From positions 1 through 36,053 of the forward strand of contig JACQPT010000110.1 of NCBI GenBank assembly GCA_016207415.1: a DNA stretch of 36,053 nt, written 5' to 3'. The stretch comes from Ignavibacteriales bacterium (GTDB taxonomy: Bacteria; Bacteroidota; Ignavibacteria; UBA10030). A model generated the notes under the pieces. The model was not told the origin of the DNA. It saw only the letters and a list, made by a program, of their open reading frames with translations, and did not search any database. A program made the translations under genes and the position numbers. Positions 1 through 8,113 of this stretch are shown here, piece by piece; position 1 is the stretch's first letter, and every line of letters begins with the position of its first letter.

Positions 1-947
1 GTATAAACGCCTGCGAACTTTTCAACGAATGTTTGCGAAGGAGCTCGCTGACTCTCGGCTTCTTCGACTAAGTGCACGATGCGCGCGATCGTGGAGTCGG
101 AAGCTGGCTTGGTCGCGCGGATCTCTAAAGTGCCCCTCTGATTCAACGAACCGGCAAAAACGGCATCGCCAGTTTTTTTTGTGATAGGCACAGACTCTCC
201 AGTAATGGCTGATTGGTCGACCGTGGAAAAACCGTGGAGAACTTCGCCGTCAAGCGGAATCCTCTCACCCGGCCGCAGGACAAGAACATCGCCGACGTCG
301 ACGGATTCGACGGGCACGACGATCTCGGTCTTGCCTCTTTTCACCGTTGCCGTCGAAGGAGAAAGCTTCATCAGAGAGTGGATGGCGTTTCGAGTCCGGT
401 CTATGCTCAGGGATTCCAGCAGGAGCGAGAATGCAAAGAGCAGCATAACGGCTGCGCCTTCGGCATGTTCTCCCATAACGACAGCACCAATGACGGCAAT
501 CGTCATAAGGAAGTTCATGTCGAGCGAAAGATTCTTCACTGCACTCCACGCCCTGAGGCCGACATGCCATCCGGAGGAGACGATGGCCGCTATGAAGAAT
601 GCGCCCACGATGTCGGGGGACGCGTCCAGGACACGAGCAATTTGTCCGCACGCAAAGAGGGTGGCTGAAGAAATCACAGAGAACAGGAGGCGGCGGGATG
701 TCCGTCTTTTCGCCCGAGTGTGTCGGGAATCAACCTGACCGGGAAGCCCGATCTGCTTCAGGGCTTTGAGGATTTCAGACTCTCTGGACGAGTGTTGCAC
801 AGTAAGCGTGTGCGAAACGAGGTTAAACCGTAGTGTTTGGACGCCGTCGAGTGCCGAGAGCCTTTTGCGGATAAGAGCTTCTTCTGCTGCACAACAGAGG
901 TCGTTGATGGTGAAGACGGACTGTCTTGTGTGTACCGACGATGCCAT
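1..947 (-). CDS. Heavy-metal translocating P1B-type ATPase (Zn/Cd/Co type), C-terminal part cut off by window edge
   Basis: Manual minus-strand translation from ATG at 947: MASSVHTRQSVFTINDLCCAAEEALIRKRL (CCxxEE-type HMA domain) ... FSTVDQSAITGESVPITKKTGDAVFAGSLNQRGTLEI (actuator TGES motif); open through position 1. Confidence 0.93.
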   Translation of the reverse strand, partial: MASSVHTRQSVFTINDLCCAAEEALIRKRLSALDGVQTLRFNLVSHTLTVQHSSRESEILKALKQIGLPGQVDSRHTRAKRRTSRRLLFSVISSATLFACGQIARVLDASPDIVGAFFIAAIVSSGWHVGLRAWSAVKNLSLDMNFLMTIAVIGAVVMGEHAEGAAVMLLFAFSLLLESLSIDRTRNAIHSLMKLSPSTATVKRGKTEIVVPVESVDVGDVLVLRPGERIPLDGEVLHGFSTVDQSAITGESVPITKKTGDAVFAGSLNQRGTLEIRATKPASDSTIARIVHLVEEAESQRAPSQTFVEKFAGVY

Positions 948-1297
948 CAATACTCAGAAATGTGTCTTGAGGCGACCCGGATGAGGTCCTCGATATGTTC
1001 GTCGTCGAGGGAATAAAAAACCATTTTGCCATTTTTTCGCTGTTTTACGAGTCGAAGAGTCTTCAAAAGTCGCAGCTGGTGCGAGACGGCGGATTCAGAA
1101 ACCCCAAGCACTTTAGCAATGTCGAACGTGCACAGCTCGTCCTTCGACAATGCCATCACAATCTTGAGCCGCGTGGGGTCGCTCAGAACTTTGAAGGTCT
1201 CACTGAGGTCGATGATCTTCTCGTCGTTTGCCAGGTTTTTCAGCGCCGACCGGATATGGGCCTGATGGTCGTGCTTTGCGGAAGAAGTTGTTTTCAC
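947..1297 (-). CDS. ArsR/SmtB-family metalloregulatory repressor
   Basis: ORF with wHTH (VLSDPTRLKIVMALSKDELCTFDIAKVLGVSESAVSHQLRLLK) and C-terminal DEHIEDLIRVASRHISE matching an SmtB-like alpha-5 site; GTG start, TGATG overlap with the ATPase. Confidence 0.93.
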   Translation of the reverse strand: MKTTSSAKHDHQAHIRSALKNLANDEKIIDLSETFKVLSDPTRLKIVMALSKDELCTFDIAKVLGVSESAVSHQLRLLKTLRLVKQRKNGKMVFYSLDDEHIEDLIRVASRHISEY

Positions 1298-1298
1298 A

Positions 1299-1324
1299 AA
1301 CGATTGAGCATTTGTTCAATCGTT
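1299..1324. promoter_or_regulatory. ArsR/SmtB 12-2-12 operator
   Basis: AACGATTGAGCA-TT-TGTTCAATCGTT; arms complementary at 11 of 12 positions; abuts the -10 box. Confidence 0.85.
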
Positions 1325-1352
1325 AATATATGGAATTTTATCAGGAAGTCAA
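1325..1352 (-). promoter_or_regulatory. sigma70-like promoter of arsR/ATPase operon
   Basis: Minus strand TTGACT-N16-TATATT. Confidence 0.7.
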
Positions 1353-1507
1353 GCATGAGGAATGAAGAGGCTGGCTAAAATGTAGCTCGGGAAGGTTTCC
1401 TGTTGCGAGCGGCGTGGCGCCAGGTTGCTTGCGTTAAAAAGAGAATGTCTTCAACCCTTGCACATTCGGAGAGGGCACTTGACGGCAGAAATCGTCGATG
1501 GGAATTT

Positions 1508-1575
1508 TGCCACGACTTTTCCCGAAGGTCAAGAAGTGATTCCTTTGGGAGATGGCTTCGCCAAAAGTCGTGGCA
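1508..1575. repeat. Long imperfect palindrome (13-bp perfect outer arms) with nested stem
   Basis: TGCCACGACTTTT (1508-1520) and AAAAGTCGTGGCA (1563-1575) are exact reverse complements; inner CCCGAAGG/CCTTTGGG with one G-U. Confidence 0.8.
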
Positions 1576-1580
1576 CACAC

Positions 1581-2822
1581 CTATTGTCCACGAAACGAAA
1601 GCACCGTCAGAAATGATTCCTGACCCGAAAATTTTGCCACGAGATGGATATCACCCTTGCCGACAGCGGCGGTTCCGGAATATTCATTCCCATTCTGTTG
1701 CAGAAACGTCCACTTCTCAGAATGCACAACGGCCACTTTTTCCGCGGCAGTCATTCTGATGCGAAACTCCTGCCCCGGACTCGACTGAAGCACTCCGTCC
1801 ATGGGCGAGATGAGGAAACAACCGTTTTCAAAGAAAGTGCTGTAGGCTCTCGGATAAACCCGTTCACTCGGTTCCTCACAATCCACGCGATAATCCAGCG
1901 CCCACGAATATTGACCGGCGTCGCTTTTGCGCTTGGCAAAGAGACGGAGTAAGTATGTACCTTCCGCCGGGAGCGAAGATCGAATTTCGATTTCATCATC
2001 CGACCTCTGGGTGAAAACACGCGTGTCATCGAATCTTTTCCCGCCCTGTTCGAGGCTGGCGAGCACGAGAGCGTCTGGGGCGGCATCGAGCCTTACTGTT
2101 AATTCTTTCCGCGCTGAAATGATGGCGCTCGTATGACTCTTCAGCTTAAGTCCCGACCAAAAAAAAGGCGGTCGAAGAAAGACAAGGTTCTCGTACTGTT
2201 CCCTTGTGACGGGCTTCTCGAGAAGTTGCCATTTTTCATCGGTCGGGAAGTGGTCGTAAATAAACTCTTCGGGAGGTGTCAGAAAATAGTGTTCCTGGAA
2301 AAATCGAACGTACTGCTTCTGCTCATCGACATAACCTGCGCCCCATGTGCAGTCTAGCAATTGCCATCTACCGTCGATCTTCACTGCATTCCACGCATGA
2401 TTGGGCCGCCCGCCGATGCTCCCGCCGGCCTCAAAACGGTGGCCTTTTGCAAAGCCGGCAATCTTTACGACCTCCAGCCGTGCGGCTTTGGCAATTTGCT
2501 CGAACAAACCCGCATATCCGTCGCAAACAGCTTTTCTTTCTTTCAGAGCGTTGCCGGCGCTTGAGGAGGAAAGGTCTCTGGAAAAAAATGCTTTTGTGTC
2601 ATACGCGATATTCTGTGTGACCCACCGAAAGATCGCCCTGATTCTCTGTTTGTCGTTCTTCGCAGGCTCAACAAGATAGCGGCCGAGTGTTTCATAGGAC
2701 CTTTCCGCGTCCGCGGGAACCTCAAGAGCGTGCCGGTCGATCCGAGAAAAATCCTCCTCCGAATCGATCTGGGCTGAAGCATGGAGGGGAAAAAGGAATA
2801 TCAGAATTGAAAGTTTTTTCAT
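1581..2822 (-). CDS. Secreted transglutaminase-like domain protein
   Basis: MKKLSILIFLFPLHASAQ signal peptide; ERKAVCDGYAGLFEQIAKAA...NHAWNAVKIDGRWQLLDCTWGAGY carries the Cys/His/Asp transglutaminase triad context. The ORF opens at 2852, but the ATG at 2822 is the better start. Confidence 0.82.
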   Translation of the reverse strand: MKKLSILIFLFPLHASAQIDSEEDFSRIDRHALEVPADAERSYETLGRYLVEPAKNDKQRIRAIFRWVTQNIAYDTKAFFSRDLSSSSAGNALKERKAVCDGYAGLFEQIAKAARLEVVKIAGFAKGHRFEAGGSIGGRPNHAWNAVKIDGRWQLLDCTWGAGYVDEQKQYVRFFQEHYFLTPPEEFIYDHFPTDEKWQLLEKPVTREQYENLVFLRPPFFWSGLKLKSHTSAIISARKELTVRLDAAPDALVLASLEQGGKRFDDTRVFTQRSDDEIEIRSSLPAEGTYLLRLFAKRKSDAGQYSWALDYRVDCEEPSERVYPRAYSTFFENGCFLISPMDGVLQSSPGQEFRIRMTAAEKVAVVHSEKWTFLQQNGNEYSGTAAVGKGDIHLVAKFSGQESFLTVLSFRGQ

Positions 2823-2848
2823 TGGCAACCTGTTTATGTCAAGTGATG

Positions 2849-3766
2849 TCAATATCTTTCCAAATCCTTGCCTACCACGACCCGCCCTTGAAATCCGGCA
2901 GCTTTGATCGCAGAGATCATTTCTTCATCCATCCCACCCATGCGTACGACATGGTGCAATACGAGAAGCTTCGGCTGAGCCCGAGAGGCAATTCTGCCCA
3001 GCTCCTTATCCGACGTGTGAAACTCGCGCATGTATTTCGGCCAATCCTCGCCTCCGGGCCGATTCTCCGGCGCAAGACGAGCTTCCGGATATACCTCATG
3101 AACAAGTACATCAGCACGCATGGCCGCTTTTTCAAGCTCAGCGCTCGGTTTTGTGTCGCCGGAGATAACAATCGAGCGCGTCCGAGTGTCATTTCGATAA
3201 CCGAAAGCATGCTTCCAATTACCATGGGGAACAGCGAAAGCGGTTACCTTCACGCCGTCAACTTCATACACAACGCCGGGTTTGATTTCGTGAACGTCCG
3301 CCCTGTAGGCATCAGGAGTTTGGTGCTCGAGACCTTCTACGCGAACCTTAATGTCTTCCGCATACGCGGCATACAGATGCATCGTCATGCTGCTTAGCCC
3401 GGGAGGGCCAAATACGCTAAGAGGTTCTTTTCTCCCCATCACCCATGACGTAAAAAGGAGGTCAGGATACCCGAGCGTGTGGTCGCTGTGCAAATGCGTG
3501 ATAAAAAGCGCTGTTACGCCATTAATTGGGAGTTCTGCAGCGGCGAGTTGCCGCTCAACACCGGGACCGGCGTCGAAAACGAAAACCCTTGCGCCTACGA
3601 CCACAGCAGTTGCCGGCCCCTGTGCTTGGGGGCTGGGACGCGGCATTCCAGTGCCCAGCAGAACCACGATTGTGCTATCCTGCGTCAACTGACAGAAAGA
3701 GCTTATCGTAGCAAAACACACGATGCAAAACAAGAGGATAAACCGAATGGGCTTTAAACGTTCCAT
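2849..3766 (-). CDS. MBL-fold metallohydrolase (RNase Z/arylsulfatase-like), secreted
   Basis: MERLKPIRFILLFCIVCFATISS signal; THLHSDHTLGYPDL motif, VISGDTKPS, LVLHHVV; N-terminal part of the 402-aa ORF is judged spurious. Confidence 0.85.
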   Translation of the reverse strand: MERLKPIRFILLFCIVCFATISSFCQLTQDSTIVVLLGTGMPRPSPQAQGPATAVVVGARVFVFDAGPGVERQLAAAELPINGVTALFITHLHSDHTLGYPDLLFTSWVMGRKEPLSVFGPPGLSSMTMHLYAAYAEDIKVRVEGLEHQTPDAYRADVHEIKPGVVYEVDGVKVTAFAVPHGNWKHAFGYRNDTRTRSIVISGDTKPSAELEKAAMRADVLVHEVYPEARLAPENRPGGEDWPKYMREFHTSDKELGRIASRAQPKLLVLHHVVRMGGMDEEMISAIKAAGFQGRVVVGKDLERY

Positions 3767-3771
3767 CGTCC

Positions 3772-4326
3772 TTAATCCCTTTTGTTTTTCAGATATTTTT
3801 GAGTGCCCACACCGTAAGACTCCCGGAGAAGCGAAACAAAATGGCCGTCGAAGTCTTTTTCTGAATCGATGCGAAACAAGTGCCCCTGGAAGTGGGAAGC
3901 ATATGCTTGGTATTTCACGAGCTTTGGATGTCGGACCTTGCGCGGGAGGCCAAGTCCGCACAGGAGATAGGATTTTCTTGGATAAGCTCCGGCGAATCGC
4001 ACCCGGACCATGAAGACAACGCTGGATTTTCGCGGAATCATCGTCACTCGTCCGCAAGCGCGCACGAGTTTCTCAAACGTGCGGAATAGGCGAAGCACAT
4101 GAGGGTCGCTTTTCGCGAACAGTTCTTTCAACGTGTGCTTTCCGCAGGAATGCCAGATGTTGGATGTAACAAACTTCGCGCCGCATTTCGGACATCGCCA
4201 GAGAGGTTTTTTGATATTGTCAGACACGAGGCTGGACAAAACAAAATTTCCAAGATCTATTATTCCCTGTTCGATATTGGAAATTCGCTTTGAATGATGA
4301 GTATCGAACTCCTCATATCGAATCAT
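3772..4326 (-). CDS. DUF5655-type domain protein
   Basis: LWRCPKCGAKFVTSNIWHSCGKHTLKELFAKSDPHVLRLFRTFEKLVRACG resembles the zinc-ribbon plus DUF5655 pattern; likely start MIRYEEFD at 4326. Confidence 0.7.
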   Translation of the reverse strand: MIRYEEFDTHHSKRISNIEQGIIDLGNFVLSSLVSDNIKKPLWRCPKCGAKFVTSNIWHSCGKHTLKELFAKSDPHVLRLFRTFEKLVRACGRVTMIPRKSSVVFMVRVRFAGAYPRKSYLLCGLGLPRKVRHPKLVKYQAYASHFQGHLFRIDSEKDFDGHFVSLLRESYGVGTQKYLKNKRD

Positions 4327-4366
4327 GGGCACTTTTTGTACGGCGACCTGTGAAGAAAGCTTAGTT

Positions 4367-4807
4367 TCATTTCCCTGGCGAAAGGAAACGGTGGCGGATC
4401 TCAGGCGTGGGCACCATGCACTCGTCGCTTCTGCCGAAAAGAACGTATCGATGGCGTGCGAGAAGCCCGTAGAGCGGCTCACGCAAAAACGCCGGGACGA
4501 TGGCAAACGCGTAAAAGAAGCGAATCAATCCGCGAAGCCTTTTAACAACGTTCAAGACGGCGGTCGTGCCGGTGAAGATTTCTCCTCGCTCCAGAAGCAC
4601 AATCGTTTCCATCTGTCCAACATGCTTTTTGTTCAGCATCCTTTGGGCTTCGTTGCTTTGAAGGGGTGCGAATTGGAAAATTTCGCCGGGATCGCGACGG
4701 ATCACGAATTGCACGAAGCCGTTGCACAAATCGCAAACTCCATCGAAAAAAATAACAGGATGAGAGAGTTCAACATTGACATTAACCTTTGAGAGATCAC
4801 TCCTCAC
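4367..4807 (-). CDS. DCC-family thiol-disulfide oxidoreductase (DUF393)
   Basis: VIFFDGVCDLCNGFVQFVIRRDPGEIFQFAPLQSNEAQ with DxxCxxC motif. Confidence 0.92.
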   Translation of the reverse strand: MRSDLSKVNVNVELSHPVIFFDGVCDLCNGFVQFVIRRDPGEIFQFAPLQSNEAQRMLNKKHVGQMETIVLLERGEIFTGTTAVLNVVKRLRGLIRFFYAFAIVPAFLREPLYGLLARHRYVLFGRSDECMVPTPEIRHRFLSPGK

Positions 4808-4915
4808 AACTAGTCGCCGAAATAGTGAAAATTTCCCTTTGTCGTGTGTACTTTTTACACAGACAGCGTCGAATGGGTCTTCGGAATAGAAAAACGCCAG
4901 ACATGAAATTCCCGC

Positions 4916-4944
4916 GTGACAAATTTAGGGATTTCTTGTATTAT
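4916..4944 (+). promoter_or_regulatory. Candidate sigma70-like promoter of the 5122-7119 module
   Basis: GTGACA-N17-TATTAT. Confidence 0.55.
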
Positions 4945-5042
4945 TCAAAAGAGCCGCTCACTTGTTGATTGGCGTCACCACAGTCCAAGAGCCGTTTCCT
5001 TACCAATGTAAAGATACACATCCGGGAGGCAGCCGAGTTCGT

Positions 5043-5095
5043 TTCTTGAGCACGCTCGATTTTCGGAGAGCCAAGGCACGCTCAAGAAGTTTTTC
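5043..5095 (+). terminator. Intrinsic-terminator-like hairpin in the 5' leader (attenuator candidate)
   Basis: TTCTTGAGC(5043-5051)/GCTCAAGAA(5080-5088) perfect 9-bp stem, inner GCTC/GAGC, followed by GTTTTTC. Confidence 0.6.
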
Positions 5096-5106
5096 ATACG
5101 ATCGTG

Positions 5107-5121
5107 TAGGAGGGCCTCCTA
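5107..5121 (+). promoter_or_regulatory. Self-complementary Shine-Dalgarno region
   Basis: TAGGAGG-G-CCTCCTA directly before the ATG at 5122. Confidence 0.6.
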
Positions 5122-6333
5122 ATGGTTGTCGATACGAGCAGTATTCTCCAGTTTTTTCTCGCCGTATTGCTGTTTCCAACGTTGTTTCAATCGGAATTCC
5201 TGCAGTTTGCCTGGGGAGCGGACGATGTCGTCTGGGTGATGGTGCTCAAACGTCTTTTTCTCGTCCTGCCAGTCTTTGCGATCATAGCGGGATGTTGGGT
5301 GAGCATCCCGTCGCTGCTGACGGTCCTGTTTCGGCATAAACGGCAGGAGTTCGTCACTGCGCTGTTTATCACGTGGTGGGACCTCGGAAAATCCATTGCC
5401 TCGTATTGGGGCGGGATCTTCAAATTCCTCGTCACCTTACTGGGTTCACTCGTCGCACTCTTGAAAGTGACGGTTTTTGGCCTCTGGTCGATCATGCAGG
5501 AAATTCTCTTCCTGCCGTTTCGATTGATGCGGAGCGCTGGCCAGAGCGTTGTGAGTTCGCCGGTACCGTGGATTGCCGTCTTCCTGACGATATTCTGGTG
5601 TCTCATCGAAGCCATGATCTTCACCTATGTCACCTCGCCTCTGGTCGCGGATACTTTATCGAACATTACAGGAGAGCAATTGTCCATAGGGTTGATGAGG
5701 ATCCCACTTTTTATTTTTCTTTTCTTTGTTGTCCTGGGAAGTTATGCGGTGCTCTCGAATCTGGTCGCTGCGGTGAAAAGCAAGAATGTGTACTCCATCG
5801 TCGGCATTGCTGTTATTGAATTTGTTGTCCTGTTTGTCGAGGTCGTCTTCCTGTACAGGGAATTTGTGGATTCTCTGGTTCCGTGGTTCGCTCAGTACTC
5901 GGAAGGGTTCGAGCTGGGCGTGTTCTGGACTCTCGCCATCGCATGCCTCGCCTGGTTTGGTGTGAGGAGTATTTCGTGGTTTCTGTTTGCGGCCCACGGG
6001 ACGCCGACCATCCTGTCCGTCATTCAGGGCAAGGGTCTGGGGATGGCCGCCGCCTCGGAGCCTGCGAAAACCCGCTTTGTCGCGTTCTCTTCGGAGTTTA
6101 TCAACAAGATCAAGGAAGAGGCCGATTGGATCAAAACAAAAGGGGATGAGCTGCTTGCGGCGTTCATGTTGCCGCCTCTTCAGGTTGTCGCAGCTACGAT
6201 TAATTTTTGCATTCTCCTCGTCAGCGGAAAACACCTTTTTGCGCTGCCGTTTAAGAGCATGGATTCGCTCCTGAGTTCGAGGTCGCTTCTTGAAAATCTT
6301 GCTCCTCACAGAGAAACAGTTTCGCAAGCATGA
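5122..6333 (+). CDS. Polytopic membrane protein of unknown function
   Basis: 403-aa ORF with many hydrophobic segments, strong SD (AGGAGG); no family recognised. Confidence 0.85.
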   Translation: MVVDTSSILQFFLAVLLFPTLFQSEFLQFAWGADDVVWVMVLKRLFLVLPVFAIIAGCWVSIPSLLTVLFRHKRQEFVTALFITWWDLGKSIASYWGGIFKFLVTLLGSLVALLKVTVFGLWSIMQEILFLPFRLMRSAGQSVVSSPVPWIAVFLTIFWCLIEAMIFTYVTSPLVADTLSNITGEQLSIGLMRIPLFIFLFFVVLGSYAVLSNLVAAVKSKNVYSIVGIAVIEFVVLFVEVVFLYREFVDSLVPWFAQYSEGFELGVFWTLAIACLAWFGVRSISWFLFAAHGTPTILSVIQGKGLGMAAASEPAKTRFVAFSSEFINKIKEEADWIKTKGDELLAAFMLPPLQVVAATINFCILLVSGKHLFALPFKSMDSLLSSRSLLENLAPHRETVSQA

Positions 6334-6348
6334 CGGGGGGAGGCCATT

Positions 6349-7119
6349 ATGCAAAATCTATCGAAGATCTTTTTAGGAATCCTGACCGCAGCTGTTTTCA
6401 TTGCAGGATGTGGGTTGGGGGATGGGAGTGCCGAGAAACCGCGCCTTTCCCTGTTTGTGGCATTCGACATCAGCGGGTCGTTCATGAAAAGCGGCCATTA
6501 CGAAAACTCGATCGATTTCCTGGCGCGTTATTTGTACGCACATCTTAACGGGCTGGGCGGTCTGGAAGTACCGAATGCCTTGTTCGTAAGCTCAATCGGC
6601 GGCGCATCGGCAAACGAGCCAAAAACTTTTTATCCGCGGCAGCTCTTTGAAAACAAAAGCGTCGATGAAATCGCCCAGAAACTTCGTGAGGTCTTTCCCA
6701 AAGGGACGGAAAATCCGTACACGGACTACAATGCCTTCTTTGAACAGGTCGCCATGACCGTGAGGAACAGAAAACTCGTCCTCAGACCGGTGTCGATCGT
6801 GATGGTGAGCGATGGAATTCCCGACGTCAAAAAAGAAGGGCGGACGGATTTTCGGAGTATCGCATTGAAACCTCTGGAGGGTCTGGCGCGGAATATCACG
6901 CTGCGGTTGCTTTACACGAACGCAGAAGTCGGCAAAAACTGGCAAACCAAAGTCCCGAGAAGCAGGGTGAAAGTGTGGACTCAGGATGCGGAAGTCATGA
7001 CAACCTGGAGTGACCCCAAGATCTACTCGGCGGAAAAGCCGGTGGAGGAACAAGAACGATTCTTTTCATGGGTAAAGGACAACGTGGATTTCGGCGTGAG
7101 TGCCCGACGCGTCGACTGA
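6349..7119 (+). CDS. Lipoprotein with vWA-like fold
   Basis: Lipobox FIAGC; LFVAFDISGSFMKSG (DxSxS MIDAS) and VSIVMVSDGIPD. Confidence 0.75.
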   Translation: MQNLSKIFLGILTAAVFIAGCGLGDGSAEKPRLSLFVAFDISGSFMKSGHYENSIDFLARYLYAHLNGLGGLEVPNALFVSSIGGASANEPKTFYPRQLFENKSVDEIAQKLREVFPKGTENPYTDYNAFFEQVAMTVRNRKLVLRPVSIVMVSDGIPDVKKEGRTDFRSIALKPLEGLARNITLRLLYTNAEVGKNWQTKVPRSRVKVWTQDAEVMTTWSDPKIYSAEKPVEEQERFFSWVKDNVDFGVSARRVD

Positions 7120-7131
7120 AGGAACTGAAAA

Positions 7132-7998
7132 TTATCCATGAGAGTCGGAAAGAAAGCTCAATACCTTCGAGTTGTATTCCTCCGGGTTGTCCCTGTGCAT
7201 GCCATGTGAGGCTCCCGTAATAAAGACCCGCTGAGCGTTGGGCAATATTTTCAAGAGCTTGTCCGAGATTGCATGAAAAAATCTTGGGCTCTTCTCGCCG
7301 TACACGAAGAGAATCGGAATCCTGCAAGTCCTCGCCTCCTCGATGGGAAACGGTGGAAATCCCGGTCCGAGGAGTTCAGCCTTCAGGGCCTTTGCATTGT
7401 CCACGAACACAGTGCGGGCAGGGGGAGGAAGTCGGTCGAAACTGCCTTCTCCGAGCACGCCGTTGATAAAGAGTTTGAGTCCTCCCTCCAAATCGTCACG
7501 TCGTAACGCTTCCTGCGCTGGTTTTATTGCTGTCATACCGAATCTCATGAACCGCAGGGCTGTGATGGGACTTCTGAGGACCAGGGACACCATATGGAGT
7601 GGATTGTCCGGATTCTCTGCCAACAGTGGAAGCACAGGCGGCTCACCAAGAACGAGAATCCGAATCAAATCGGGATTTCGGATTCCTGTGATTAACGACG
7701 TGTAAGCTCCATAGGAAGAGCCGACAAGACGAACACCCCGAAGCCCCACTTTCCTGATGAATTCGACCAGGTCGCGGGAATGGGTGTCAACAGTGTAGTC
7801 TGAACCGTTGCCTGCCGAGGAGTTTGGAAAGTGGTATCGCCTGCTGTAGGCGAAGACGCGATACTTCTGTGAGAAAAAATCAACTTGCGCCTTCCACGTC
7901 CGGTAATCGCTCACACTCCCGTGAACAAAGATAACAGGCTCGCCGTTTCCCGCTTCGAGATATTCGAGTTTGGTTCCGTTTATTTCGGCGGCGGGCAT
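7132..7998 (-). CDS. Alpha/beta hydrolase
   Basis: PVIFVHGSVSDYRTW, LVGSSYGAYTSL nucleophile elbow, ASHGMHRDNPE. Confidence 0.92.
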   Translation of the reverse strand: MPAAEINGTKLEYLEAGNGEPVIFVHGSVSDYRTWKAQVDFFSQKYRVFAYSRRYHFPNSSAGNGSDYTVDTHSRDLVEFIRKVGLRGVRLVGSSYGAYTSLITGIRNPDLIRILVLGEPPVLPLLAENPDNPLHMVSLVLRSPITALRFMRFGMTAIKPAQEALRRDDLEGGLKLFINGVLGEGSFDRLPPPARTVFVDNAKALKAELLGPGFPPFPIEEARTCRIPILFVYGEKSPRFFHAISDKLLKILPNAQRVFITGASHGMHRDNPEEYNSKVLSFLSDSHG

Positions 7999-8070
7999 AC
8001 AGAAGTATTGTTATTTTATCTGAATGATGTTAAGCTGAATCCCGAACGGATAGAATGTGAGTAACACTAT

Positions 8071-8085
8071 AACCCCTTCGGGGTT
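8071..8085. terminator. Short symmetric hairpin, possible terminator downstream of M48 gene
   Basis: AACCCC-TTC-GGGGTT; weak U-tract. Confidence 0.35.
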
Positions 8086-8113
8086 CTTGTTTCAGATGTC
8101 GAAGTGGATAGGT

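Noticed and set aside
181-738. 185-aa plus-strand ORF and others near the left end
   Set aside because: They are antisense to the P1B ATPase, whose minus-strand frame is open to the window edge with canonical motifs.
3767-4057. N-terminal 97-aa extension of the MBL ORF (2849..4057)
   Set aside because: It overlaps the DUF5655 gene antisense-free but out of frame, and a signal peptide starts at 3766, so the extension is non-coding in this frame.
4962-5339. 125-aa ORF beginning in the 5' leader
   Set aside because: Uses a TTG start, overlaps the membrane-protein gene in another frame and has no domain-like content. The ATGTAA at about 5005 in the leader is noted but too short to support a leader peptide.
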